Shown here piece by piece: positions 8,196-16,951 of a DNA stretch of 64,000 nucleotides (positions are counted from its first letter, which is position 1; every line of letters begins with the position of its first letter). The notes beneath the pieces are model-generated. The model searched no databases. It was not told the DNA's origin and worked only from the letters and a program-made list of their open reading frames with translations. Origin of the DNA: Bufo bufo (taxonomy: Eukaryota > Chordata > Amphibia > Anura > Bufonidae); the NCBI RefSeq assembly GCF_905171765.1, contig NC_053394.1:161789183-161853182 (forward strand), given 5' to 3'. The position numbers and the translations under genes were made by a program.

Positions 8196-9917
8196 TCAGA
8201 GAAAGGATACAAATGTGAATCCCTCATTAAGCCCCTGAGGGGCTAGACTTTTGAGACGATGTATCCATCTCGTTTCTTCTTGCTGAAGTTTTTTATCCAA
8301 ATCTCCCATCCGCTGGCCCATCTTTAATTTTTGAATTCCCCATACTGTCAGAGTGTCGATATTACCTTGGTGAACTGTTTTCACATGTCTTGATAAGGAT
8401 GTATCAGATTCCATATTTATGGTACTTAGATGTTTTGATATACGTCTTCTTAATTCTTGTATAGTTTTACCTATATATAACTTAGGACACCCACATTGTA
8501 TTGCGTAAATGACTCCAGTGGATTTGCAATTGATGTATTCCCTAATTGTATATTTTTTATTATCCACTGGGTTAGTGAATTCTTTTTTTGGGGGCATTTT
8601 AGCACAGAAAGTGCACCCACCACACGGGTAGAAACCTGTGGTGCTGAGCCAAGTTTGTTTGACTGATGTTTTTTCTGGAGTGTAATGGCTGTGCACTAGT
8701 TTTTCTCTTAAGTTGGGTCCCCTTCTGAATGTGATGGCAGGGTGGAGGGGAAGAATTCCTTTAATTTCCTCATCTGCAAGCAATATGTGCCAATGTTTAC
8801 TCAATATATTTCGGATTTTATTATATTGGCTATCAAAATTACCTATGCATCGTACAATTTTTTGATTTTGTCGTTGATTTTTTACCTCAGAGAGCAATGC
8901 AGTCCTATTGCTTTTTTGGGCTTTATTGTATGCTCTATGTAGTGTTTTTTTGGGGTACCCTCTCTCTGTGAATCTGTCATATAGGAGTTTACACTCATCT
9001 TCAAATGCTTCATCAGTGGAACAGTTTCTCCGGGCACGGAGGTACTGTCCAACTGGAATGCCTTTTTTAAGGGAGGTTGGATGGTGACTGTCCCAATAGA
9101 GCAAATTATTTGTAGAGGTAGGTTTCCTATGTATCATTGTATCAATACTTCCACTATTGCCCAAGACAATCGTAAGATCTAAAAAGTTTAGTCTGTTACT
9201 GTCTATTTCCGCTGTGAACTTAAGGCCTACTATGTTGTCATTAAGTTTCATAACAAAATTATTGAATTGTGCTTCTGTGCCTTCCCATAAAATTAAGACG
9301 TCGTCTATAAAGCGACCCCAAAATAAAATGTGCTTTGTGAAATCATTATAATCATCTGTGAAGACTATCCTTTCTTCCCACCACCCTAAAAATAAGTTTG
9401 CGAAATTTGGGGCACAAATCGTCCCCATTGCCGTCCCAGTGGTCTGTAAATAATATTTATTATCAAAAATGAAATAATTGTGTGTTAGGAGAAAGTGAAG
9501 TATGGATAAAACAAATTTGTTGTGCTCGTGGTATTGTGTTCCTTTACTCTGTAAATAATATTTAATGGCCTCAAGCCCCAGGTCATGCTTGATACTCGTA
9601 TACAGTGCCTCTACATCAAGGCTGGCAATCATGGTTGTACTGCTTACTTGAATATCTTGGAGTTTAGTTAATACATCTTTGGTATCCTTCAGATAAGAAG
9701 AGAGTCTTGTCACAAAAGGGGAGATCATCTGATCTATATACTTACTAATTCCCTCACAAAGGTTCTGGTTTCCTGACACTATAGGTCTCCCCGGTATAGG
9801 GTCACGATTTTTGTGTATTTTGGGGATTGCATAAAATGTTGCTATAGTGGGTCTGGGGTGAAATTGAACTTGAAATTCATCTTTTGTAATCAGATCTCTT
9901 CCCTTTGCTACTTCCAA
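8196..9917 (-). CDS. PLE A reverse transcriptase with C-terminal GIY-YIG endonuclease (main part)
   Basis: A 573-codon frame on the minus strand. RT signatures in order: FYAIPKIHK (residues 28–36), GRPIVSG (43–49), motif A around SLDVEALYTSI (catalytic Asp 101), motif B GTAMGTICAPNFANLFLG (161–178), motif C FIDDVLIL (Asp 205 and 206) and FLDLTI (245–250). A CX2C knuckle CGGCTFC (432–438) leads to the nuclease: GVIYAIQC (468–475), LYIGKT (480–485), Arg 490, His 496 and a Glu near 548. RT copies element RNA while the endonuclease nicks target DNA. The real N-terminus lies upstream in another frame (9930–10761). A 2 bp deletion in a GA run near 9932 separates the two; the ATG at 9917 is only the first Met after it. 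Confidence 0.92.
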   Translation of the reverse strand: MEVAKGRDLITKDEFQVQFHPRPTIATFYAIPKIHKNRDPIPGRPIVSGNQNLCEGISKYIDQMISPFVTRLSSYLKDTKDVLTKLQDIQVSSTTMIASLDVEALYTSIKHDLGLEAIKYYLQSKGTQYHEHNKFVLSILHFLLTHNYFIFDNKYYLQTTGTAMGTICAPNFANLFLGWWEERIVFTDDYNDFTKHILFWGRFIDDVLILWEGTEAQFNNFVMKLNDNIVGLKFTAEIDSNRLNFLDLTIVLGNSGSIDTMIHRKPTSTNNLLYWDSHHPTSLKKGIPVGQYLRARRNCSTDEAFEDECKLLYDRFTERGYPKKTLHRAYNKAQKSNRTALLSEVKNQRQNQKIVRCIGNFDSQYNKIRNILSKHWHILLADEEIKGILPLHPAITFRRGPNLREKLVHSHYTPEKTSVKQTWLSTTGFYPCGGCTFCAKMPPKKEFTNPVDNKKYTIREYINCKSTGVIYAIQCGCPKLYIGKTIQELRRRISKHLSTINMESDTSLSRHVKTVHQGNIDTLTVWGIQKLKMGQRMGDLDKKLQQEETRWIHRLKSLAPQGLNEGFTFVSFL

Positions 9918-9929
9918 GATATTTTTCAG

Positions 9930-10761
9930 CTCTCTTAAAGGATTCTGTGGGGTTTTCTTTCAGTAGTTTGTATGTCTCTTTGTCATTTAAGAGGGTCATT
10001 ACCATCTTATGATAATATTCTTTTGTAAGGAGTACGATATTTCCACCCTTATCTAAGGGTTTTATTTCTAGAATTTTTGCATTCATAAGGTAATCCAGGG
10101 CATCTTTTTCTGATCTAGTGAGATTTGTTCCCACATCCTCTTTCCTGGTTTTTATTTTTTGTATGTCTCTCGTTACTACATCTACAAATGATTGTATCTT
10201 GCCATACTTTGTAAAAGGTGGTGTGTATTTCGATTGGGGACCCAACGTGCTGTATGGTGCACTCGGTGAGATGATTTCACCTCTGTGTTCCCGTTGTAAT
10301 TCTTCCAATATACATATTGCTCTGATTTCTTTTTCCGTTTGTCTGTTGGGATCACTTTCTATACTTTGATGTTCCTTATGCAGGGCAAGTTTCCTAGCAA
10401 ATAAGTTTATATCTTTAATCCAACTAAAAGAGTCATAATATGGTGTAGGTGTGAAAGATAATCCCTTTTTTAAAAGGGTTAGATGTTCATGGGTTAATAC
10501 TGTAGTGGTAAGATTTATTATTTGCATGTTTTTTTTATGTGTTAAAGTTAGGTTCCCTGTCGGGATCCCCACTTGTCCCTGTCTCTTAGTTGTATGCCCG
10601 GGACTAAAAAATGTGGCATTATTGTTTGAGTTGTAGTACCGGTGGGTCCCCCAGTTGGTAATTGTGAGGGTTGTGAATAGGATGGCAATAATTGACATGA
10701 TGGCTGTCCATCCCCCCCACTTAGTGGTGCTCCTGGATTCGCATTTGTTGTTGTAGTGCAT
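9930..10761 (-). CDS. PLE A RT N-terminal region, frameshifted from the main part
   Basis: The frame beginning at 10761 carries the conserved N-terminal part of Penelope-type RTs: LTLLKKGLSFTPTP, later LTRSEKDALDYL and PLDKGGNIVLLTKEYYHKM, ending TESFKR. After that the true frame switches to the one ending at 8196. The minus-strand text at 9936–9929 has agagag where one more GA pair would keep both parts in one ORF, so a 2 bp slip is the likely lesion. The first 70 codons (10548–10761) overlap the upstream ORF in the -1 frame and include a hydrophobic segment MSIIAILFTTLTI that may not be translated as such. How this ORF is reached (own start or frameshift) is open. Confidence 0.85.
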
Positions 10762-11483
10762 CTTATGTTTTCACTCGAGTTGTATTTAGGTCTTCTTTGG
10801 GAATATTGATATCTATTCCTCCCTCCTCTTCGTCTATTACCTGATTTTTGATGGAAATTTACGCTCTCTGATTCTGATGTCTCCGATTCTGACAGATCAG
10901 TATATTGTGATCTGCTACTGATATAGTTACTCCGGTACTCTGTTTGTGTGTTTTTAACATATATTTTCCCGGTTTCAAAATCTCTCTTATCTCTGTTATA
11001 TTTACGATGTTTCCTTTCTTTTACTTCACTCTGTAAATATTCTATATTTTTCTGCAATTTACTCTCCTGATTAGAAAAATCTATATGGGAACGGAATGTT
11101 TGAATTTCATTCATTTCTTTTTCCAATTGCACTGCTACTTGATGTAATACTCTTTTTTCATATTCTAATAGGTAAGCCTGCATGCGCAGGGAACTTTCAG
11201 TGAGAAGTGCTTCCCAACCCTTCAAAAATTCCGGATCTTCCTGATGAGAATTTGGTGTAATGTGTATTCTGATGCCTCTATACACAATTTTCTGCTGCAG
11301 GTATGTTTCTAAACTCGTTACTTCCCATATGGATCTGATATATTGTTTATAGGTTTTATTTAGTCCTTTAAAGGCCAAATTTATATCCAGGGAGTTAACT
11401 GGGAGATTTTCAGTGGAAAAAACCTTGTTGGCTTCTGCCAGATATTGTTGTGTAGTAGGCTGATTAGACAAAAAACTTGCCAT
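10548..11483 (-). CDS. PLE A ORF1, coiled-coil and Arg/Ser-rich protein
   Basis: A 311-codon frame upstream of the RT on the minus strand. Residues 1–90 are helical and hydrophobic (ending EDPEFLKGWEALL). Residues 95–185 form a likely coiled coil rich in Glu, Lys and Gln (EKRVLHQVAVQLEKEMNEIQ). Then follow an acidic Ser/Glu stretch (LSESETSESESV) and a basic RRRGGRNRYQYSQRR segment that may bind RNA. The tail is Gln/Pro/Thr-rich and overlaps the RT ORF by 214 bp, which sits at -1 to it. Proteins of this kind precede RT in some vertebrate Penelope-like elements, with a presumed particle or RNA-binding role. I recognise no enzymatic motif. Confidence 0.75.
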   Translation of the reverse strand: MASFLSNQPTTQQYLAEANKVFSTENLPVNSLDINLAFKGLNKTYKQYIRSIWEVTSLETYLQQKIVYRGIRIHITPNSHQEDPEFLKGWEALLTESSLRMQAYLLEYEKRVLHQVAVQLEKEMNEIQTFRSHIDFSNQESKLQKNIEYLQSEVKERKHRKYNRDKRDFETGKIYVKNTQTEYRSNYISSRSQYTDLSESETSESESVNFHQKSGNRRRGGRNRYQYSQRRPKYNSSENIRCTTTTNANPGAPLSGGDGQPSCQLLPSYSQPSQLPTGGPTGTTTQTIMPHFLVPGIQLRDRDKWGSRQGT

Positions 11484-11580
11484 ACTTTGGTAATGGTTGA
11501 TTTACCTCTCTCTCTAAATTGGGATACCCATCAGAGTGGATCAAAAACTTTGGGGTTTTCCCCCAGACAATACTATTACT
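11484..11580 (-). other. PLE A spacer between pseudo-LTR and ORF1
   Basis: A short 5' leader on the element's strand, between the end of direct repeat copy 2 and the start of ORF1 at 11483. No motif is recognised. Confidence 0.4.
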
Positions 11581-12125
11581 TTTTGCGTGATCCTTCACAG
11601 CGTGTTGAGACACAAATTTTTGAATTTTTCAATTGATCTCTAGGATCAGTGGCTGTCTCTAAATTGACACGTGTGATAATATGTTTGAAATAAAACGTAA
11701 CATTTATTATATCAATTGTTAAAATGCTTAACATACCACTCACAATTTAAAATTATCAGCTCAGCTAGTAATCTGTATGATGTTTTTTATTTTTAGTATT
11801 TTTAGTAAACTTCACAGTTATTGATTTTTTGCGTCTTGGGGTACCTCTTGGAGGTGCTGCCAGCTGTCTAATATAAAAGTATATATATAAGCACTGCTTT
11901 GGCTGCTTTATATTTAGCAGCCCTTGCTCGTGCTATGCTGCTCCAGCTCTGTTATACCACTATTGTGGTCCGTCACAGGAGTTGGCTAACTCTCCCTTCT
12001 GTCTATTACTGACTGGTAGCTGGCGTGCTCTCCTCCTCACTGTCCCCTGACTGCCTGCTTAACTAGTGGTCATAGTTGTGGAGATTTACAAGCGATGCTG
12101 TTTAAAACAGATAATTTACAGGACA

Positions 12126-12179
12126 CTGCCCCCCGACATGTTTCGCCAAATAACTTGGCGTCTTCAGGGGAACGGGCAG
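12126..12179 (-). ncRNA. Hammerhead ribozyme, type I minimal form (PLE A copy 2)
   Basis: Identical over its 54 bases to the motif at 6776–6829, including the core CUGAAGA, GAAAC and the GUC cleavage triplet. Cleavage is predicted between minus-strand positions 12135 and 12134. With the downstream copy it would release one repeat-to-repeat unit of RNA. Confidence 0.8.
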
Positions 12180-12904
12180 ACTGTTCCTGTGGTGGGCGTG
12201 ACCGGAGCTTTTATAACCTCCCTCCAATGATGTAATTCATTTGTATCCACTAAGGATACATTTCGTTATACCGTAATGATCTGGAGCCTATCAGGGATAT
12301 ACTAATATAGTCACCTCGTCTCCGCCTCTCTCACATGTCCAATCGGCTCCTTCGTCTCATTTTGTTCTTTGCGCATGCGCCTGTTACGACGCCGGCGCTG
12401 GTGTCTGATAGCAGGCTTATGCGCATGCTCGAGGACTTAGAACTATGCGCTCGCATTGCTGAGCCGGACCGAGGATCTATTATCCCTCTGTGCGCTTGCG
12501 TGGCTTCTCTAGCTCATTTCGACTGTAAAGTTGATCCTAACTAGATGATCTATAGGAAGAATGGATGATTAGATATGGAATTACAGACATCGCTAGCCCT
12601 TTTAGCTAGTCTGCAGCTATATGGGTGGACATTGCGTATTGTATATGCGATGTTTATCTTTATTTCAACCAGTGCTCTACTTTTCCTATTTTCAATGGTT
12701 ACTGCTTGGTGCAATTTATAAAAGATGAGTCTTTAATGATTTTATTATGGATCAATAATAGTTATTGTTTGGTAGTTGTGCATGACTAACCTTTGACATA
12801 TATCTAACTATTAGCTCTTATAGTGGGCCTAGTAACTTACTAACTATACATTCTCTATTTCTTCTATACTATTCATTGATTTGCCTACTCATTAATTATT
12901 ATGG

Positions 12905-13045
12905 TTTCTTTTCTTTCTGAATTTTTACCTTATTAATTTTTATATTCAATATTTTATATTTTTTAGAACCGTTTTTATTATTTATTTGTTCATGATTTAA
13001 TTTTTATAATTTTTTTATATTTATTATTATTTTTTATTATTATTC

Positions 13046-13078
<33 letters not shown>

Positions 13079-13145
13079 TTTTTTTTTAATTTTTTTTTTT
13101 TATATATATTTTTTATATATTTAAATTTTTTTTTTTTTTTTATTA
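12905..13145. repeat. AT-rich low-complexity tract in pseudo-LTR copy 2
   Basis: Counterpart of 7540–7800, with a (TAT)n run near 13055–13078 that copy 1 lacks. Confidence 0.8.
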
Positions 13146-13620
13146 TTATTGTTTTATTGTGTGATTTATCATTTTAATATATGTGATATTGGTTTAGTAA
13201 ATCTGTTTATTATTTTTTAACCATTCAGTAACCCTTGATTTGCATTTGCTGCAAGACGTCCCCTCTATCAGTCGAACATCTCTTTGGTAAGTATACTTGT
13301 TTTTATTTTTATTTATTTATTTTTATTTTTATACTGCTGGACTAGAGATTAATGGCAGGAGGTTGGAGGTGCCGATCATTTGTTTGTTTATTATATAAAA
13401 CATACCCTGGTTTACAGCCTAACTGGTCTCGCCCACTTATCATTTTTCTTGTATTCATAAACTTATATTTTGTGTAAGCACTTGCTTTACAAATACATTA
13501 GTATATTTATTTAGTAGGATATAATATACCTCTATGGATTCCCAATTCAGAGAAAAGATACAAATGGGAATCCCTCATTAAGCCCCTGAGGGGCTAGACT
13601 TTTGAGACGTTATCATCACT

Positions 13621-14136
13621 TGCTGTCCCCAATGGAGCTCACAATCCCTATCAGTCTGTCTTAGGAGTGCGGGCAGGGGTGGACTGGACATAGACCCTAA
13701 AAGGAAATTTCCCAGTGGACTGCCGGCTGGGTACATAACAATATGATGCTGGGATCATCAGGTACTTATGCCCCTGCCCAACAGCCGCAGGTGCCCTCCT
13801 GAACTTAACTATATCACCGTCCTCAGGATGGTGATATAGTTAAAAGCTGTGGCGACGGTGGCGGTATTTTGTGCTGTGCTGTGCTGTGATATTTGGTTCT
13901 GCTGCGTTGGTATTTTGTGCTGCACTATGGTATTGCAGGCCCTGCCTATTTCTGTTGTCCCCTCTTCTGTAAATTTGGACCCTCTTATCACATGGGGCCT
14001 TTTTTAGTTATTTTTTTCCAGGGCCCAGTCCATACCACTTAGTGTGGGAGAAAAGTGGAGTACCCAGAGGAATCCCACCCAAAAACAGGGCGTGGATTGT
14101 AACTAGACCTTGGAGCATTTAGTTTTAGAGAAATCA
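13621..14136. other. Non-coding flank of PLE A
   Basis: Continues the sequence interrupted by PLE A (ctgtccccaatggagctcac). It contains a 39 bp hairpin (13805–13843) and short repeats such as tgctgtgctgtgctgtg (13872 onward). No gene is seen. Confidence 0.5.
13805..13843. repeat. 39 bp hairpin with TTAA ends
   Basis: ttaactatatcacc and its reverse complement ggtgatatagttaa flank a short loop. TTAA at both ends suggests a tiny solo terminus of a TTAA-type element. Confidence 0.6.
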
Positions 14137-14379
14137 ATATCACTTTGCTCACAAAGAGGATGTCGCTTAGTAAAACATGGGCATGGCTTAACAGGAAATG
14201 GCAGTGACCCCATTTTGCACCAAAATTGCACGACGATTGTGAAGTAAGCCTGTTTGGCTTACTTCACAATCGTCGTGCAATTTTGGTGCAAAATGTTGCA
14301 TCTCGGGTCACTGCCGTTTCCTGTTAAGCCATGCCCATGTTTTACTAAGCGACATCCTCTTCGTGAGCAAAGTGATATT
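14137..14379. repeat. Foldback element, arms of about 115–124 bp
   Basis: The left arm 14137–14250 and right arm 14256–14379 are reverse complements around the 5 bp loop tgttt. The inner 36 bp pair perfectly (around ttcacaatcgtcgtgcaatt). Further out the arms differ by a 10 bp indel and a few substitutions. It is probably a MITE. Confidence 0.85.
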
Positions 14380-15280
14380 GGTGATATAGGTGGTTTAACC
14401 CTTTGAGCCCTGGAGGTATTTTTTTTTTTTGCGTTTTGCGCTCCCTGCCTTCTCAGGGGCCTAAACTTTTTTATTTGTCTGTTCAATATGAGGTCTTGTT
14501 TTTTGCGGGACAAGTTGAACTTTCCAACATCACCATTTAATATTGCATATGATGTAGTGGGAAGCTGTAAAAAAATTTCAAATGGGGTGAAATTGCAAAA
14601 AATAAGGAATTCCACCACAGTTTTACGTTGTTTTTTATTTATTTTTTATTTACGACGTTCGATGTGCGATAAAACTGACCAGATAATTTTATTCTACAGG
14701 TCAGTACGAATCCGATGATGCCTTATATATATAGTTTTTATTGTGTTTTTTTGGCACCATATTTTGACCCCTATAACTTTTTTGTAATTATGTTTACGGA
14801 GCAGTATGGGGCTCATTTTTTGCAGGGGGGGGGGGTCTGAATCTTTCATTGATACCATTCTGGGGTGTGTATGACTTTTTGATCACTTTTTATTTAATCT
14901 TTCGCATAAAATTAAGCGACCAAAAACGGCGAATCAGCCGTTTGGACGCTTTTTTCCGTTTTGCTGTTTGCTGTATATTTTTATATTATGGGCGTTTTCG
15001 CACATTGTGACACCCATGATGTGTATTTTTAAAAAAAAATTAGTTCTTTTATTTTCATTTTGGGAAAAGGGGGGTGATTAGAATTTTTATGATTTTTTAT
15101 TTATTTATTTTTAACTTTTTTTTTTTAACACTTTTTTATAGTTCCCATAGGGACCTATAACATGCAATCATTAGATTGCTATTCTCATAGACTCCAATAT
15201 ACTAGCATTGGAGTCTATTAAAAAATGTCTTGTTTCCTATGGAGTCCTATTACAGGCAAGGACTCCATAGGAAATACTAT

Positions 15281-15940
15281 TGTCACGAGGGTATCTAGAG
15301 CCACGTCTGACTCCGTTATACCCGGGGTCAGGAGGTCGCAGCGGGTGGCTGCGCGCTCAATATCTAAAGATCACGTTGTTTCTTAGTGATTGTTTTCTGT
15401 GTTTGCCTTGCTATCCTTTTTGTCTCAATCAGGGATCCGTAGCTTCTCCTCCTCAGCTGTTTCTTGTCTGCCACTCCCAACCTCCTTATATTCTCCCCTC
15501 ACACTTCTCTAGTTGCCAGTTATAGAGCTTCCTGCCTGGACATCTATACTGACCCACTGGAGTTGTGAATCCTGGTTGTCGTTCCAGAGTGCTACCCTCC
15601 GGATCCCTGTTGGGCTTCTTGTTGTCTCCTGTTGTCGCCCACCTGGGATTATATGTTGAGTTTGTATTGTCTGTCCTTCCCTTGGTGTTTTCCTTTAGAG
15701 CTAGTGGTGCGGACTAGTGTTCCCACCGCCCTGTTCACTATCTAGGGCTCAGCTTAGGGAAAGCCAGGGCTTTAGGCACCTGATCGGCGTACGGGTGAGG
15801 AACCCGTCTAGGGACGTCAGGGCAGCCAGGTGCCAGCCGCTAGGTGAGTCAGGGGTCACCACCTTCCCTCTCACTTGGTCAGGGCCTTCCTTGTTCCCTC
15901 CCTCTGTGTCACGTATGTGATAGTCACGCCGACCGTGATA
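15281..15940 (+). repeat. Chromovirus 5' LTR
   Basis: 660 bp, starting tgtcacgagg and ending gaccgtgata, so the termini are TG…TA, not TG…CA. No clear TATA box is visible. Differences from the 3' LTR include cccggggtc against cccagggtc and cacctgatc against cacgtgatc. Confidence 0.95.
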
Positions 15941-16025
15941 TTATAACTGGCCTTTACTTTTTGAGAAAAAAATAAAATAATTTTTTTTCTTTTTGTTGTT
16001 TTTTTTTCTCTACTTAGAATCCAAT

Positions 16026-16886
16026 ATGGATCCTATTGCTGCCTTGGCAAAACAGCTTCAAGGCCTGTCTTTGGAGGTGGCAGGATTGAAGGCGTCTGTC
16101 CTCCAACAACAGCAGCAAATGCAGCAGACCGCACCCCCAGCGGTTGCTATGGGTAACCAGGTTGTTACAGAACCCAAGGTTGTTCTTCCTGACAGATTTT
16201 CTGGGGGAAGGGACAAATTTGCAACGTTCCGTGAGGCCTGCAAATTATACTTTAAGTTGCGCCCTTACTCCTCAGGTAATGAAGAACAGCGGGTTGGGAT
16301 TGTCATTTCCCTGCTTCAGGGGGACCCACAATCCTGGGCGTTCTCGTTACCTCCTGGTTCCCAGGCTCTCCGGTCAGTGGAGGGATTTTTTGGGGCTTTG
16401 GGTCTCATATATGATGACCCTGACCGAGTCGCCCTGGCTGAGTCGAAGTTACGGAGACTCCTACAGGGAGATCGGTCAGCAGAGGAATATTGCTCAGAGT
16501 TCCGTAGGTGGGCTACGGATACTCAGTGGAACGACCCGGCTCTCAGGAGTCAGTTCTGCTCTGGGTTATCTGAAAGGGTTAAGGATGCACTGGCGCTGTA
16601 TGAGACCCCCCTTTCCCTTGATGCTGTTATGTCCCTCTCTATCAGAATAGATAGGCGTCTTAGGGAGAGATCGAAAATTCCTGAGCAATTGGTTACCTCT
16701 CCCAAGCAACAATTAGTCTGTACTGACTTAGATGAGCCTATGCAGCTAGGCGGAACTTCTCGTCAGGTCCGTCCTCCTGAGGTTCGCCGTAGGGGGGGGG
16801 CTTGTTTTTTCTGTGGGGGGAAGGGTCATTTCATTAATGTCTGTCCCTCCTTTCTCAAAAACAAAAGACCGTCGGAAAACTACTAA
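16026..16886 (+). CDS. gag: Chromovirus Gag
   Basis: From ATG 16026 to TAA 16884–16886, 286 codons. It starts MDPIAALAKQLQGLSLEVAG, a leucine-rich helix, then a Gln run. The capsid-like middle includes RDKFATFREACKLYFKLRP and WAFSLPPGSQALRSVEGFF, typical of gypsy Gag (retrotransposon gag domain). The tail has the zinc knuckle CFFCGGKGHFINVCP (CX2CX4HX4C), the nucleocapsid part that binds element RNA. Gag would build the virus-like particle in the cytoplasm. The start at 16026 is preferred because it is the first ATG of the frame and opens with the expected helix. Pol follows in the -1 frame; its open frame runs back across the gag stop, so ribosomal frameshifting is likely, although I see no canonical slippery heptamer. 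Confidence 0.92.
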   Translation: MDPIAALAKQLQGLSLEVAGLKASVLQQQQQMQQTAPPAVAMGNQVVTEPKVVLPDRFSGGRDKFATFREACKLYFKLRPYSSGNEEQRVGIVISLLQGDPQSWAFSLPPGSQALRSVEGFFGALGLIYDDPDRVALAESKLRRLLQGDRSAEEYCSEFRRWATDTQWNDPALRSQFCSGLSERVKDALALYETPLSLDAVMSLSIRIDRRLRERSKIPEQLVTSPKQQLVCTDLDEPMQLGGTSRQVRPPEVRRRGGACFFCGGKGHFINVCPSFLKNKRPSENY

Positions 16887-16951
16887 CCCCAGGCTGTGCG
16901 GAGGATGTCAGCCGGGGGGTATACGTTTCCTCCATACGAACATCTCAATTT

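Larger units (their letters stand above)
6231..8258 (-). repeat. PLE A downstream pseudo-LTR (direct repeat copy 1)
   Basis: It matches 11581–13609 almost throughout; the differences I noticed are scattered substitutions and length changes in AT-rich runs. It includes the final 20 codons and stop of the RT/endonuclease ORF (8196–8258), a hammerhead motif (6776–6829) and an AT-rich tract (about 7540–7800). Apart from the ORF end it holds no gene. Confidence 0.9.
6231..13609 (-). mobile_element. Penelope-like retroelement (PLE A), 7.4 kb, minus strand
   Basis: Two direct repeats of about 2.03 kb (6231–8258 and 11581–13609) enclose minus-strand ORFs for a coiled-coil protein and for an RT plus GIY-YIG endonuclease, which defines a Penelope-like element. 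The flanks ttatcattact (6220–6230) and ttatcatcact (13610–13620) are a target duplication matching 10 of 11 bases. The upstream direct repeat starts inside the last codons of the RT ORF. It is therefore a 5'-truncated tandem copy serving as pseudo-LTR, as known for this class. Each repeat carries a hammerhead motif. The one clear coding lesion is a 2 bp deletion near 9932. RT and endonuclease together would prime reverse transcription at nicked chromosomal DNA. Confidence 0.92.
11581..13609 (-). repeat. PLE A upstream pseudo-LTR (direct repeat copy 2)
   Basis: This is the 5' copy on the element's own strand. Its outer end (13548–13609) holds a truncated tail of the RT ORF, proof that it derives from a 5'-truncated tandem element. 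It contains a hammerhead motif (12126–12179) and the AT-rich tract (12905–13145). Confidence 0.9.
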
